From assembly GCA_903875575.1 (NCBI GenBank), contig CAIQWJ010000018.1, positions 123,112 to 187,111 of the forward strand: a stretch of 64,000 bases of DNA, read 5' to 3'. This stretch comes from an uncultured Acidobacteriia bacterium (GTDB lineage Bacteria > Acidobacteriota > Terriglobia > Bryobacterales > Bryobacteraceae). How positions within the stretch are numbered: the stretch's first letter is position 1; each line of letters begins with the position of its first letter. The translations under genes were made by a program, and so were the position numbers. Under the pieces are notes generated by a model, which was not told the DNA's origin, did no database searches, and was given only the letters and a program-made list of their open reading frames with translations. This document shows positions 29,318-38,689 of the stretch, piece after piece.

Positions 29318-30205
29318 ATGAAGTTCCAGATACCAGCAACGGCAACAATAGCTCGATTCGGAGGGCGTTCGGCAAGTCTTACCGGGTTCTCGGTGGTTTT
29401 TCTCGCTGCCTTAGCCCTGGTTCCTGCTATCCCGGCGCGGGCCTAGGATCGCGGTAACCGCTCGTTTTCGTGCGAATCCACGGATGGGCAGCGCACTTTC
29501 TGCCCTGCCGATGCCACTTACGGTCCGGTTCAGTTCACGAAACAACTCGGTGATGTCCGCTGCGCGGAAGGCGTGACTTGGGGTAGGGAAGAAGACGGCG
29601 TCTGGGTGGACCGAGGCTGCCGCGCGGCGTTTCTCCTGGCACCTGAACCCCCACGGCGCGTCGAACGCACGGCCAGACTGGATCCAGGCACCATTATCCC
29701 TGTTCGAAGTAATGACACAATTCGCGCTGACAGAGTGGACGGGCGCATTTTCACGGGTGTGGTGGCACAGGATGTCTTCACGGACACAGGCCTTCTTGCC
29801 ATTCCGCGCGGTTCAAATGTAGAACTGGTCGTCCGCGTGGCGAAAGATCAGGACCTGATTCTCGATCTTGACACCATCGCGGTGGAAGGCCAGCGGTACG
29901 TCATTGATGCCGCCCCTGCCAGGGTTGAGGCCAAAGATGGAGTGGGTGCGAACCAGCGAACCGGCAAGTATGTCGGAGGCGGGGCGATTATGGGTGCCAT
30001 TATTGGAGCCGCGGCGGGCGGCGGTAAAGGTGCGGCAATCGGCGCTGGCATTGGTGCCGGTGCTGGCGCGGTGACAGAAATGGCCACCAGCGGTCGCGAA
30101 GTGCGCGTTCCCGCGGAATCGGTGATCCGTTTCCAGCTGGACAGGTCGCTCGATGTGGTCGTCAACGTTGTCGTCCAGCCGGACGGCATGCGCGACCGCC
30201 GGTAG
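29318..30205 (+). pseudogene. DUF3011 / glycine-zipper exported protein interrupted by an amber codon
   Basis: From ATG 29318 (preceded by GCGAGGG) the frame gives a 42-codon signal peptide ending VPAIPARA, then TAG at 29444-29446, then continues open in the same frame to 30205. After the stop the sequence is a DUF3011 domain (a C-E-S-x-D-G-x-R-x-F-C-P pattern, later VRCAEGVTWGREEDGVWVDR) and, after a linker, a glycine-zipper segment (YVGGGAIMGAIIGAAAGGG). The stop falls where the first mature residue, probably Gln (CAG to TAG), should be. As read the protein would be lost unless the amber codon is suppressed. A restart downstream would lack the export signal. Confidence 0.8.
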
Positions 30206-30220
30206 CCAGGACAAACCAAC

Positions 30221-30376
30221 ATGCCAATCGAAAAATGCCACGTCTGCAGCGCCACCGGACAATGCACAACCTGTAAAGGCACCAGCAACGGCGGCCAGTG
30301 TTTCAACTGCGCCGGGACCGGGCAATGCCCGCAATGCCAGGGGACTGGCCGGCGCACGATAGTTCCGTCGAAATAG
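30221..30376 (+). CDS. 51-aa DnaJ-zinc-finger-like CxxC protein
   Basis: This short gene reads M-P-I-E-K, then four CxxC pairs (CHVC, CTTC, CFNC, CPQC) with GTG/GTS glycine turns between them, as in the central zinc-binding part of DnaJ (repeats C-x-x-C-x-G-x-G), and ends RRTIVPSK. Two zinc sites are expected. AGGA lies 11-14 bp upstream of the ATG. It begins 15 bp after the DUF3011 gene. Function unknown; perhaps a small chaperone- or RNA-linked zinc protein. Confidence 0.7.
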   Translation: MPIEKCHVCSATGQCTTCKGTSNGGQCFNCAGTGQCPQCQGTGRRTIVPSK

Positions 30377-30399
30377 ACTGCGGCGAAGGCAGCCATTGC

Positions 30400-31029
30400 T
30401 TACTGACTGGCTGCCTTCAGGGCCTGGTCGATGCCGTCCTGGGACTGCCTGGCCCCGTGCTCCATGACGGCTTCAAACATGGACATAATGCGCAACTTGC
30501 CCTCAAGCCCGTTGAGCGCCGGCTCATCGGGCTTCGACGGAGCGCGCCACGCTGCGATTTCAAACCAGGTCGGCAGCAGACGATCCTCCATTGTGGAATA
30601 AAGCCGTGACGATTGGGCTGCCTGACCGTAGAGTGCCACCTCGCTCGTGCCCATATGGGCGAGGGCTCCGGCGGAAAGCGCCGCATCCCAGCTTGTATTC
30701 TGCAGAATATACATCGAAGGTCTGATCGCCGTGAGGCGCGTCTGCAGCTGGTCCGGGTGTTTTCTCAGTTCGGGAAGATCGGACAGGATGGCTTCAATCA
30801 CCGTCCGCGTCTTTTCAACGTTCTCGATTTCCGCCGCAATCTTTTTTTTGTTCTCAGTCAACTCTTCGCGGAAGCTGTCCCTGGCCTCGCGAACCAGTCC
30901 GTGATCGTGTATCGTTTCTCTGATTCCTTCCAGCCCCAATGCGATCAGAATGCCGATTGTCACAATCAGAATGTGAATGGCGGCGTCTTTCAGCGAGTGA
31001 ACGGGTTCGTGTGGTGCGTGTATTTCCAC
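30400..31029 (-). CDS. Single-pass membrane protein of unknown function
   Basis: The 209-aa product begins VEIHAPHEPVHSLKDAAIHI and has one membrane helix (IHILIVTIGILIALGLEGI), then a charged coiled coil (EELTENKKKIAAEIENVEKT) and a helical C-terminal domain. The H-x-P-H-E-P-V-H-S start with one helix is a recurrent acidobacterial membrane family, function unknown. The GTG at 31029 is preferred because the longer frame would begin inside the terminator hairpin at 31071-31102. A TATAAT on this strand lies 19-24 bp upstream. Confidence 0.7.
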   Translation of the reverse strand: MEIHAPHEPVHSLKDAAIHILIVTIGILIALGLEGIRETIHDHGLVREARDSFREELTENKKKIAAEIENVEKTRTVIEAILSDLPELRKHPDQLQTRLTAIRPSMYILQNTSWDAALSAGALAHMGTSEVALYGQAAQSSRLYSTMEDRLLPTWFEIAAWRAPSKPDEPALNGLEGKLRIMSMFEAVMEHGARQSQDGIDQALKAASQ

Positions 31030-31070
31030 GTTGATTCCAGTTTGCCTATTATAGATGGCCTGCACGAGAA

Positions 31071-31102
31071 AACGGCGACCCGGATTCATTCGGGTCGCCG
31101 TT
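31071..31102 (-). terminator. Intrinsic terminator of the PQQ operon
   Basis: A perfect 12-bp stem (AACGGCGACCCG at 31071-31082 and its complement at 31091-31102) closes an 8-nt loop. It lies 107 bp past the PQQ dehydrogenase stop and is followed on the minus strand by TTTTC. Confidence 0.75.
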
Positions 31103-31208
31103 CGTCAAATCTCAAGACCAACACCGCTGCGTTGAGCATCGCGGCCAGATAGCTGCGATCTGGAATGGCGGGACTACCGCCTTCCTGCTCGTTTCGTGTT
31201 GCTGGCAG

Positions 31209-32942
31209 CTAATTCAGCACATACATGAAGATGCCGCCGCTGACATAGGCGGCGACATGCTGCTTGCCATCCAGCAGGAACGTTTCCGGGGGGGCCGAGA
31301 GCGCACCGATGTCGGAATGCCACAGCGGTTTGCCCGTAGTGGCCTCCAGCGCTTCAATCCCGCCGCCGTTGCTGAGGAACAGCACTCCGCCCGCCGTGGA
31401 AAGCAGACCCACGCTGCCGCCTGTCAGCTTATGCCGCCAGGTTACTTTGCCGGTCTTATAGTCGATCGCGTCCAAAAACGTGCCCCAACTCAGCGAGCCA
31501 CCGGTGCTGAGGCCGCCCAGCCCCATGGACCCGCGGGGATCCGGTTCCATCAGGTACTCCACATTCAGACTGTTCTGTTCGTGTGTATAAAAAAGTCCGG
31601 CAGCGGGAGAAAACGTCGGCGGGGGATAGTTCAGCACATCGCCATTCACCAGCGATCCGGGAATCGTGGCATCCTTGAACGGGTTCCGCTTCACCTGGCC
31701 GCGGGCGTCCAGCGTCGGCTTGTCTTCCGGGTGGATTCCCGAAGCGTAGTTATTCACCAGCCCCAGCTTGGCGCTGACCAGATGTTCTCCCGTAACGCGA
31801 TCCAGAACATAAAAATAACCGTTGCGCGTCGCCATCATCAGCAGTTTCCGCGTCACGCCGTTAAATGGCATATCGGCGAGCGCCGGCGTCTCGGTCGAAT
31901 CCCAGTCGTGGGTATCGTGCGGCGAGGTCTGAAAATACCAGGCCATCTTCCCGGTATCCACGTTGACGGCAATCAGAGATCCCGTGAAAAGATTGTCCCC
32001 GTCGCCGCGGCCCTGCGTGTAAGCCGGCGTCGGGTTGCCTGTGCCGTAGTAGTACAGATGAAGATCGGGATCGTACGAACCCGGAATCCATGAGTTGCCC
32101 CCTCCGTGACGCGCGGCATCCAGGCTCGTCCACGTATCAAGGCCGGTGTCGCCGGCTTTCTGCGCTGTCGAATACAGCATCCACTGCTGATCGCCCGTCT
32201 CCGGGTCCATCGACTTGATGTAAGCCGGCATGTCCAGGTTATTGCTCACACCAATGATCACGTGGTTTCCCAGCACCATCGGTGAATTGGAAATCCAGTA
32301 ATTGGCGTCAAGTGACGCGATTTCCTTCTTCCAGACTTCCTTCCCTGTAGCGGCGTCCAGACACACCAGCCAGTCGTCCTGCTCGCCAAAATAAATGTAG
32401 TTGTGCCACATGGCAACGCCGCGGTTGCCCAGGCCATGCCCCGGGCGGATCTTCCAGTAGTGGTGCCAGAGAAGCTGACCGTCGCGCGCGTCCACCGCGA
32501 ATACATTGCCGGGGGTCGAACCGTAGATGATCCCTTTTACGACCAAAACCCCACCCTGCAGTCTCGCGGGGCCGCACTGGTTGGGGCCCGTAACGCCATC
32601 GCCGAGTCCGCTCACGATGATCGGCGCCGCCGCGCCACCTCCCCCGCCTCCCCGTCCGCCCCCGCCTCCACCGAAGCCGCCAGCTGCCTGCGGGGCCGGG
32701 TTTACGCCAGTGGGCCCGCAACCGGTCGTGAGGCTCGTATTCATCCATTCCAGGCTCAGGCCCTTGACAGTGGTCACATTGACCTGCTTGAGCTGGCTGT
32801 AGCGCTTGCCGCTGTAATCGCCTGAATAGCTGGTCCAGTTTTCGGAAAGCGGCTTGATCAGGTCTGCCGGATCGAGCGGCCCGCCCTGCCCGAACAGCAG
32901 GGTACCCGTGCTCAGGCACGTGAGAAATAGCAGTTTCTTCAT
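31209..32942 (-). CDS. PQQ-dependent dehydrogenase (quinoprotein)
   Basis: The 577-aa exported protein (signal peptide KKLLFLTCLSTGTLLFGQ) is an eight-bladed quinoprotein. Blade signatures include GNVFAVDARDGQLLWHHYWK, YIYFGEQDDWLVCLDAATGK, SPHDTHDWDSTETPALADM and NGYFYVLDRVTGEHL. A run of glycines near residue 90 (GGFGGGGGGRGGGGGG) is inserted in the first part. It should oxidise an alcohol or sugar and pass electrons to the cytochrome c encoded just upstream. RBS GAGGA precedes the ATG. It is third in an operon: epimerase, cytochrome c, dehydrogenase. Confidence 0.93.
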   Translation of the reverse strand: MKKLLFLTCLSTGTLLFGQGGPLDPADLIKPLSENWTSYSGDYSGKRYSQLKQVNVTTVKGLSLEWMNTSLTTGCGPTGVNPAPQAAGGFGGGGGGRGGGGGGAAAPIIVSGLGDGVTGPNQCGPARLQGGVLVVKGIIYGSTPGNVFAVDARDGQLLWHHYWKIRPGHGLGNRGVAMWHNYIYFGEQDDWLVCLDAATGKEVWKKEIASLDANYWISNSPMVLGNHVIIGVSNNLDMPAYIKSMDPETGDQQWMLYSTAQKAGDTGLDTWTSLDAARHGGGNSWIPGSYDPDLHLYYYGTGNPTPAYTQGRGDGDNLFTGSLIAVNVDTGKMAWYFQTSPHDTHDWDSTETPALADMPFNGVTRKLLMMATRNGYFYVLDRVTGEHLVSAKLGLVNNYASGIHPEDKPTLDARGQVKRNPFKDATIPGSLVNGDVLNYPPPTFSPAAGLFYTHEQNSLNVEYLMEPDPRGSMGLGGLSTGGSLSWGTFLDAIDYKTGKVTWRHKLTGGSVGLLSTAGGVLFLSNGGGIEALEATTGKPLWHSDIGALSAPPETFLLDGKQHVAAYVSGGIFMYVLN

Positions 32943-32956
32943 GGATCGGTTGTCCT

Positions 32957-33922
32957 CTACTTCAACGTCGCCAGATAGGCGGTTACATCGTGCATATTCT
33001 TGTCATGCGGATCGTCCAGCTCAAGCACCATCTTCTTGTGGGCTGCCTTCGGGTCCACCACATCCACCTTAGGCGAGCCGTTTTGGATGGGCATCGAGCG
33101 CCGCGTCCCGTCCGGGAGGGTCAGTACCACAAGGAAGTCGTCCTCCCGCACCAACGTGCCGGTCAGCTTCTGGCCGTTGGCAAGCGTTACCGTTGCCGCA
33201 CTTCCACGCCCTCCACCGCCTCCGCGTCCGCCACCTCCACCGCCCCCGCCGTTTGCGCCTCCCGAGGCGCTGATCCACGCGTTTTGCAGTGCCCTGGGGT
33301 CTCCATACTGCGAGCCAATCCCCTTCAGGTCTCCCGTAATGGAATGGCACGACGCACAGTGGGCGTCGTAATAAGCCTTGCCCGCCTGCGCATCGCCAAC
33401 GAGCACATTCAGCTCCAGGCCCACCGGATTCCTGCCGGGAGGGCTGCCCTGAGACCCCATCGTTGCCAGCACGCTGTGGATGTATTCCGAGGCCGCTACC
33501 GCGTCGGTCGCAACGAGTGTGACCTGCGGGTTGTGCCCGGCCAGGTTGGCAATAATTAGCTCACCATGCTGGTCATTCATCGCCACTGCCGACCGTAGCA
33601 GGTTATTGCCCTTGCCCGTAATGCCCCGCATGTCCGTTGCGTGGCAACCGGCGCAGTTGGCATCATAGAGCCCCTTGCCGCGCAATAACACGTCCTGTGA
33701 CGCCAGCGGACGGATGAACTGCGAGAACCCGTCCCGGCCTCTTCCGGCAGGGGCACCGGCGCCACGTCCGCCACGTCCGCCCGACCCTCCTGCGGCTCCA
33801 CCGCCCCGCCCCAGTCCGCCCGGCGTCACGGGCGGCTCCTGTGCCATCAGCAGCAGGCAACCCGTCACTGCCACTGTGACACCGGTGGCCAGGGTCGTGC
33901 CACGGAATCCCATCTTACGCAT
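32957..33922 (-). CDS. Exported dihaem cytochrome c
   Basis: The 321-aa product has an N-terminal signal (TLATGVTVAVTGCLLLMAQ) and two haem c sites, CAGCH (DANCAGCHATDMRG) and CASCH (YDAHCASCHSITGDL). Two Gly/Arg-rich stretches interrupt it, one before haem 1 and one after haem 2 (ANGGGGGGGGRGGGGGRG). The last part (TVTLANGQKLTGTLVREDDF, then LDDPHDKNMHDVTAYLATL) resembles C-termini of acidobacterial c-type cytochromes paired with PQQ enzymes. It is the probable electron acceptor of the downstream dehydrogenase, 14 bp away. Confidence 0.9.
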   Translation of the reverse strand: MRKMGFRGTTLATGVTVAVTGCLLLMAQEPPVTPGGLGRGGGAAGGSGGRGGRGAGAPAGRGRDGFSQFIRPLASQDVLLRGKGLYDANCAGCHATDMRGITGKGNNLLRSAVAMNDQHGELIIANLAGHNPQVTLVATDAVAASEYIHSVLATMGSQGSPPGRNPVGLELNVLVGDAQAGKAYYDAHCASCHSITGDLKGIGSQYGDPRALQNAWISASGGANGGGGGGGGRGGGGGRGSAATVTLANGQKLTGTLVREDDFLVVLTLPDGTRRSMPIQNGSPKVDVVDPKAAHKKMVLELDDPHDKNMHDVTAYLATLK

Positions 33923-33933
33923 ATCGATGAACC

Positions 33934-35046
33934 TCACGCGAGCGCCTTCCGGCAATATTCCATACACTTGCCGATTTCTGTCAAAACGTCCGAGCCCTCC
34001 GGCACCGGGTACTCGTACTCGATCGTGGCCTGGAACTTCCACTTGTTCTTCTTCATCATTTGCAGGATCTCCGTGATGGGCGCATCGCCCTGTCCGAACG
34101 GTACTGTTTCGCCCGTGTACTTCCGGTCCTTCACGTGGATGTGGGTTACCTTATCGTGATACTTCGTTAGGAACGGCACGGGTGACGCCTGGTTGCCCAC
34201 CACGTAGTGGCCGATATCGAGATTGATCCCGTTGTATTTCGAAACCGACATCGCCTTCTCCCAGTTCTCGGGAGCCCCAAAGGCCTCGCCGCCCGGACCC
34301 GCCGTGTGACCGTGATAGCCGACCATCATTTTGTGCTTAGCCGCGAACTGCCCCAGCCGGTCGATGTCCGCCAGCCGTCCTTCGGTCGAAAGCGCTTTGC
34401 ATCCCAGATTCTTCGCCACTTCGAAGAAGTAATCGGTGACGCCGTCACTGAACGAGTTGAAGTTGTCGATCTTCAGGATTTCGATCAGTACGCCGGCCTG
34501 TTCATATTTCTGGCGGAACTGTTTGATCTTGTCCATGGAAAGCGCCAGACGCCAGTCTTCCAGCTTCTTGGCGGCCTCCGCCTGAGCGGCCAGTTGCTCG
34601 GGCGTCTGCGGCGCTCTGCCGCGTCCGCCACCACTGCCGCCGCCCGGGCCACCCGCACCCCGTCCGGCGCCGAAGCCACCGCTGCCCCCGCCTGGGCCCC
34701 GCCCGCCGCCAAAGCCGCCGCCGCTCCCTCCACGGCCACCCGGGCCACCGCCGGCACCACCCCGCCCGCCGCCGCCCGGTGCGTCTACGCCCGACGCATA
34801 AACCCCCGGAGCGCCAAAAAACGCTTCCACAGGCTGCAGGCGAAGCTCGGCGCCGCTGCAGTTGAGCGTCGTCATGTACTCCAGAATCTTGTCCGCAGTA
34901 CCGGACATGCCGCGGAAGTTGTACGGCACGTTGCCGCCAATCTGCACTCCTCCCACCAGCGAATTCGGCTTTGCCAGCAACTGCGCGGCCGGAATAGCCG
35001 CCAGAGCCATCTTTCCCAGATCCCGTCTTGTGATTGTGTGAGCCAT
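33934..35046 (-). CDS. Exported sugar phosphate isomerase/epimerase-like TIM-barrel protein
   Basis: The 370-aa product has a Tat-type signal (AHTITRRDLGKMALAAIPAA) and a xylose-isomerase-like barrel: LEYMTTLNCSGAELRL, GCKALSTEGRLADIDRLGQF, KHKMMVGYHGHTAG, GINLDIGHYVVG, and THIHVKDRKYTGETVPFG-type metal-site strands with the usual Glu, Asp, His ligands. Between residues 88 and 146 sits a Gly/Arg-rich insertion (GGGGRGGAGGGPGGRGGSGG and more) that interrupts the barrel. Good RBS AAGGAAGG. First gene of the PQQ operon; it may prepare the substrate for the dehydrogenase. Confidence 0.88.
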   Translation of the reverse strand: MAHTITRRDLGKMALAAIPAAQLLAKPNSLVGGVQIGGNVPYNFRGMSGTADKILEYMTTLNCSGAELRLQPVEAFFGAPGVYASGVDAPGGGGRGGAGGGPGGRGGSGGGFGGGRGPGGGSGGFGAGRGAGGPGGGSGGGRGRAPQTPEQLAAQAEAAKKLEDWRLALSMDKIKQFRQKYEQAGVLIEILKIDNFNSFSDGVTDYFFEVAKNLGCKALSTEGRLADIDRLGQFAAKHKMMVGYHGHTAGPGGEAFGAPENWEKAMSVSKYNGINLDIGHYVVGNQASPVPFLTKYHDKVTHIHVKDRKYTGETVPFGQGDAPITEILQMMKKNKWKFQATIEYEYPVPEGSDVLTEIGKCMEYCRKALA

Positions 35047-35352
35047 ATCAAACCTTCCTTGTGCCGACGTGCATCCGCAGCACCTGTGTGTCAATCCAAC
35101 ACTCTATACCCGCGCCATCCAGCTTACAAGTAAAAAACGTCAAACGCACGCTTGAGGATCGCTCAACTGTGCGTCGTCGTGCCTGATCGCAAAAATCGCA
35201 TCCGCGTTTGCCCTGCGACCCTCGCACTCCGTCGCGGCACCACCGAAACTGGTCTTCCGACACCCGGATGTCCGTCCTTTACGAAACTTCACGTTTGAGC
35301 CCCGGTCGGACGCACATCAATCAACGCGCACCGTGCTAGACTCGCTCGTTAG

Positions 35353-36291
35353 ATGGCACGTTTTGACCTGCGCCAACTCGAACTGTTCGTGGCGGCCATG
35401 GAGTGCTCCAGCCTCACCAAAGCGTCGGAAAAGATGCACCTGACGCCCGGTGCGGTCAGCCTCCAGCTTCGTGACCTTGCACTGCAACTGCATACCGATC
35501 TGTTCGTAAAATCCGGTCGTCAACTGGTCCCGACGCCGGATGCCTTCCGCTTGCTCAAAAAAGTAGAGCCCTTGATGCGGCAGGTTCGCGAAATCGAGCA
35601 GGAGTTCGAGTCCGAGGCCTCGGGCGATAGCAGGCCCATCCATTTCGCATGTGGTGCTACAACGCTCAGCCATTCGCTGGGAGAGCCTTTGCGCCGCCTT
35701 CGTTCGCAGTTCCCGAACGCCTCCATTCAGATCACCGTCGGCACCACAGAGGACATGGTCGCGGGCCTGTTGGTCCGAAAATTCGATCTCGCCATCATCA
35801 CCCTTCCGTTCCCCACCGGCAATCTGCGAATCATCCCGCTCTTTGACGAAGAACTCCTCATTGTCAGGCCCGCCGCGTCGGTCAGGACCTGGCAGGTGGG
35901 TTTTCTCTCGCCTTCGGAACTGGAGTCGGTGCCTTTCCTGCTGCATTCCGAACGGAGCAACATGCGGGCTATCGTGGACCGATTCTTCAGCGGTATTGGC
36001 GTGAAGCCAAACGTCACGGCGGAGGCCGACGACGTAGCGGTCCTGCGACGCCTCGTCGAATCTGGCTTCGGATATTCGATCCTGCCCTACATGGGTTTAC
36101 AGCAGCCGCCGCAGTATTTCGATGCGTTTCGGGTTCCCGGACACAGAATCCTCCGCACGCAGGCCCTCGCGCTCGCCCGGTCGGAGCGCCAGCGCCCGCT
36201 CACCGGCTTAATCGCGAAGTTCTTACAGACGGCACTGTCCGAAAATGCGCCAGCCTGCGAACTTCTTCCTGTGCAAAAAACGGCCAGTTAG
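35353..36291 (+). CDS. LysR-family transcriptional regulator
   Basis: The 312-aa product has the LysR winged helix (FDLRQLELFVAAMECSSLTK, ASEKMHLTPGAVSLQLRDLA) and the periplasmic-binding-protein-like effector domain (PIHFACGATTLSHSLG, DLAIITLPFPTGNLRIIPLF, ESGFGYSILPYM). It is divergent from the epimerase-cytochrome-PQQ operon across a 306-bp gap, the usual layout for a LysR regulator of that operon. The effector is unknown. Confidence 0.9.
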   Translation: MARFDLRQLELFVAAMECSSLTKASEKMHLTPGAVSLQLRDLALQLHTDLFVKSGRQLVPTPDAFRLLKKVEPLMRQVREIEQEFESEASGDSRPIHFACGATTLSHSLGEPLRRLRSQFPNASIQITVGTTEDMVAGLLVRKFDLAIITLPFPTGNLRIIPLFDEELLIVRPAASVRTWQVGFLSPSELESVPFLLHSERSNMRAIVDRFFSGIGVKPNVTAEADDVAVLRRLVESGFGYSILPYMGLQQPPQYFDAFRVPGHRILRTQALALARSERQRPLTGLIAKFLQTALSENAPACELLPVQKTAS

Positions 36292-36326
36292 GTCGGCAAC
36301 TCAATCCGGGATGGCTGAAATGAGAA

Positions 36327-36356
36327 ACGGCGAACCGGATTGCTCCGATTCGCCGT
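36327..36356. terminator. Bidirectional intrinsic terminator
   Basis: A 12-bp stem with one mismatch (ACGGCGAACCGG at 36327-36338 against 36345-36356) has a 6-nt loop and lies between the convergent lysR-type and rho genes. CTTTCC follows on the plus side and TTTCTCATTT on the minus side. Confidence 0.75.
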
Positions 36357-36384
36357 CTTTCCAGAACCAAAAACTGTTTACGCG

Positions 36385-38091
36385 CTAACCGGACATCGCA
36401 GCCAGGAACTCGGTGTTACTTCTCGTCTTCCCGAGCTTATCCAGCAGCAATTCCATCGTTTCCACCGGTGACAACGGACTCAGCACGCGACGCAAAATAT
36501 ACACGCGGTTCAGTTCGTCCTTCGCCATCAGCAGTTCTTCCTTACGCGTACCGCTCTTGTTGATGTCGATTGCCGGGAACACGCGCTTGTCGATGAGTTT
36601 CCGGTCCAGATGGATTTCCATATTGCCTGTACCCTTGAACTCTTCGAAAATCACGTCGTCCATACGGCTGCCCGTATCCACCAGCGCCGTCGCAATAATG
36701 GTCAGCGACCCGCCTTCTTCAATATTGCGGGCCGCGCCGAAGAAGCGCTTCGGGCGTTGCAACGCGTTGGAATCGACGCCGCCGGAAAGCACCTTACCTG
36801 AGGGCGGCACAATGGTGTTGTAAGCGCGAGCCAGACGCGTGATCGAATCGAGCAGAATCACGACGTCTTTCTTGTGCTCCACCAGACGCTGGGCTTTTTC
36901 AATGACCAGTTCGGCCACCTGCACGTGACGCGTGGCAGGTTCGTCAAACGTAGAAGAAATGACTTCGCCGCGTACCGAACGCTGCATGTCCGTGACTTCT
37001 TCCGGGCGCTCGTCAATCAGCAGTACGATCAGCGAGACTTCCGGATGGTTGGTGGTGATCGAGTTGGCGATATTCTGCAGCAACATCGTCTTACCGGTAC
37101 GGGGCGGGGCCACAATCAGACCGCGCTGACCCTTGCCGATAGGCGTTACCAGATCCATCACGCGACCCGAGAAATTGTCGCGCACCGTTTCCAGCTTGAA
37201 GCGCTTGTCCGGATACAGCGGCGTCAGGTTGTCGAAGAAGATCTTGTTGCGCGCTTCCTCCGGCGGTTCGAAGTTAATCGCATCCACTTTAATGAGCGCA
37301 AAGTAACGTTCGCCTTCCTTCGGCGGACGAATCTGACCGGAAACAGTGTCGCCGGTGCGCAGATCGAAGCGACGAATCTGCGAGGGCGAGACGTACACGT
37401 CGTCGGGACCCGGCAGATAGTTGTATTCCGGAGCGCGCAGGAAGCCGAAGCCGTCCGGCAGGCATTCCAGCACGCCTTCGGAGAAAATCAAACCGCTCTT
37501 CTCGGCCTGCGTCTGCAGGATCTTGAAAATCAGTTCCTGTTTGCGAAGGCCGGCGGCGTTAAGCACGCCCATTTCCTTCGCAATCGTGTTGAGATCCAGA
37601 ATGCTCTTGTCTTTGAGTTCCACCAGATCCAGCGTCGGGCCGGCCTGCTTGCCCTGTTGCTGCTGCTTGCGTCGCTGTTCACCGGGGTGAAGTGCGCGCT
37701 GCGCATGGGGGTGGTGACCGGAGCCGCCCTGGGTAACCGCCACTTCTCCGGCGGCGGGTGCCGCTGCGGCCTGGTTGGGAGCAACTGCTTCCGCAACCGG
37801 TGCGGGCGAAGCCAGGGGAGCCGAAACCGGGGCAGTTGCCACCGGAACCGGAGCCGAAGCTGCAGCCGAAGCCGCGGCCGGAACTGAGGGCGATGTCACC
37901 GGAGTGGCAGCCCTGGGCTTGTGGTCTCCTTTCGGATGTCTGTGCGGTCTTGCCGCGTCGTCGCCGGAAGCCGCTTCCCGGGAGGGAGCCGCCGCCGTCT
38001 TCTCAGGAGCCGAGGCGCCGGATTGGTCCGTCGTCTGGTTGCTCTGAGGCGGTGTGTTTATGTCTGTTGTGTTTTCGTTATCGCTTGCCAA
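36385..38091 (-). CDS. rho: Transcription termination factor Rho
   Basis: Rho is the hexameric RNA helicase that ends transcription. The 568-aa product has an Ala/Pro/Gln-rich disordered extension of about 160 residues, then the Rho_N helix bundle ([20 protein letters not shown]), the cold-shock RNA-binding domain ([20 protein letters not shown]), Walker A ([13 protein letters not shown]), Walker B ([13 protein letters not shown]), and the Q-loop region [21 protein letters not shown] 38091 preceded by GAGGGA is the best start: upstream in-frame residues lie inside engB, and no ATG occurs before the conserved part. It overlaps engB by 34 bp. Confidence 0.95.
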   Translation of the reverse strand: MASDNENTTDINTPPQSNQTTDQSGASAPEKTAAAPSREAASGDDAARPHRHPKGDHKPRAATPVTSPSVPAAASAAASAPVPVATAPVSAPLASPAPVAEAVAPNQAAAAPAAGEVAVTQGGSGHHPHAQRALHPGEQRRKQQQQGKQAGPTLDLVELKDKSILDLNTIAKEMGVLNAAGLRKQELIFKILQTQAEKSGLIFSEGVLECLPDGFGFLRAPEYNYLPGPDDVYVSPSQIRRFDLRTGDTVSGQIRPPKEGERYFALIKVDAINFEPPEEARNKIFFDNLTPLYPDKRFKLETVRDNFSGRVMDLVTPIGKGQRGLIVAPPRTGKTMLLQNIANSITTNHPEVSLIVLLIDERPEEVTDMQRSVRGEVISSTFDEPATRHVQVAELVIEKAQRLVEHKKDVVILLDSITRLARAYNTIVPPSGKVLSGGVDSNALQRPKRFFGAARNIEEGGSLTIIATALVDTGSRMDDVIFEEFKGTGNMEIHLDRKLIDKRVFPAIDINKSGTRKEELLMAKDELNRVYILRRVLSPLSPVETMELLLDKLGKTRSNTEFLAAMSG

Positions 38092-38618
38092 ATTTCCCTC
38101 ACTCCCCGGCCTGTGACGGCCGAGAACGGCAGCGGCTCGGCGTATTGCCTGATGGCCTTTATTCCGCGCTGCTGCTCTGCCTGATTGAGTTTGTCCATCT
38201 TGGAGGCCACTACTGTATACGGCCACCCGTTTGCTTCCAGCCACATCTTCAAATCAAGGTCTTTTTCCATCCAGCCCCGCCGTGCATCCAGGACCAGAAA
38301 GGCAGTCGCTATGTTCTTTCGCTCCTGCAGGTACTGTTCAATAAGTCTGGCCCACTCGTCCTTTGAATCGCGTGGTGCGCGCGCATATCCATAGCCAGGT
38401 AAATCGACGAAGTAAAACTGATCGTCTATGCGATAGAAATTCAGAGACTGCGTACGGCCAGGGGTATTACTAGTGAATGCCAGCTTGCGCTGTCCAGTGA
38501 GCGCGTTGATCAGGCTGGATTTGCCGACGTTGCTTCTCCCAAGAAATGCAACTTCAGGCAGTCCGTCGGTAGGGAACTGGCCGGGATCGTTAACGCTTTT
38601 GACGAATTCTGCTTTCAA
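38058..38618 (-). CDS. engB: Ribosome-biogenesis GTPase EngB (YsxC/YihA)
   Basis: The 186-aa GTPase shows G1 ([20 protein letters not shown]), G3 ([12 protein letters not shown]), G4-type [17 protein letters not shown] and G5 ([13 protein letters not shown]). It assists 50S assembly. The typical family start [15 protein letters not shown] follows a TTG at 38618; no closer ATG or GTG exists in frame, the longer frame starts at 38732 with no family match. It is followed by rho with overlap. Confidence 0.9.
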   Translation of the reverse strand: MKAEFVKSVNDPGQFPTDGLPEVAFLGRSNVGKSSLINALTGQRKLAFTSNTPGRTQSLNFYRIDDQFYFVDLPGYGYARAPRDSKDEWARLIEQYLQERKNIATAFLVLDARRGWMEKDLDLKMWLEANGWPYTVVASKMDKLNQAEQQRGIKAIRQYAEPLPFSAVTGRGVREIWQAITKTQQT

Positions 38619-38689
38619 GTGTACTACAACCAGGTGGGCGATTTCAGGGGGAAAGAACGCGGTCACTTCCTGGTAATACAGTACCACGG

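Noticed and set aside
36874..37887. A 337-codon plus-strand frame opposite rho
   Set aside because: Shadow of rho; the [19 protein letters not shown] end is the complement of the Ala/Pro-rich extension.
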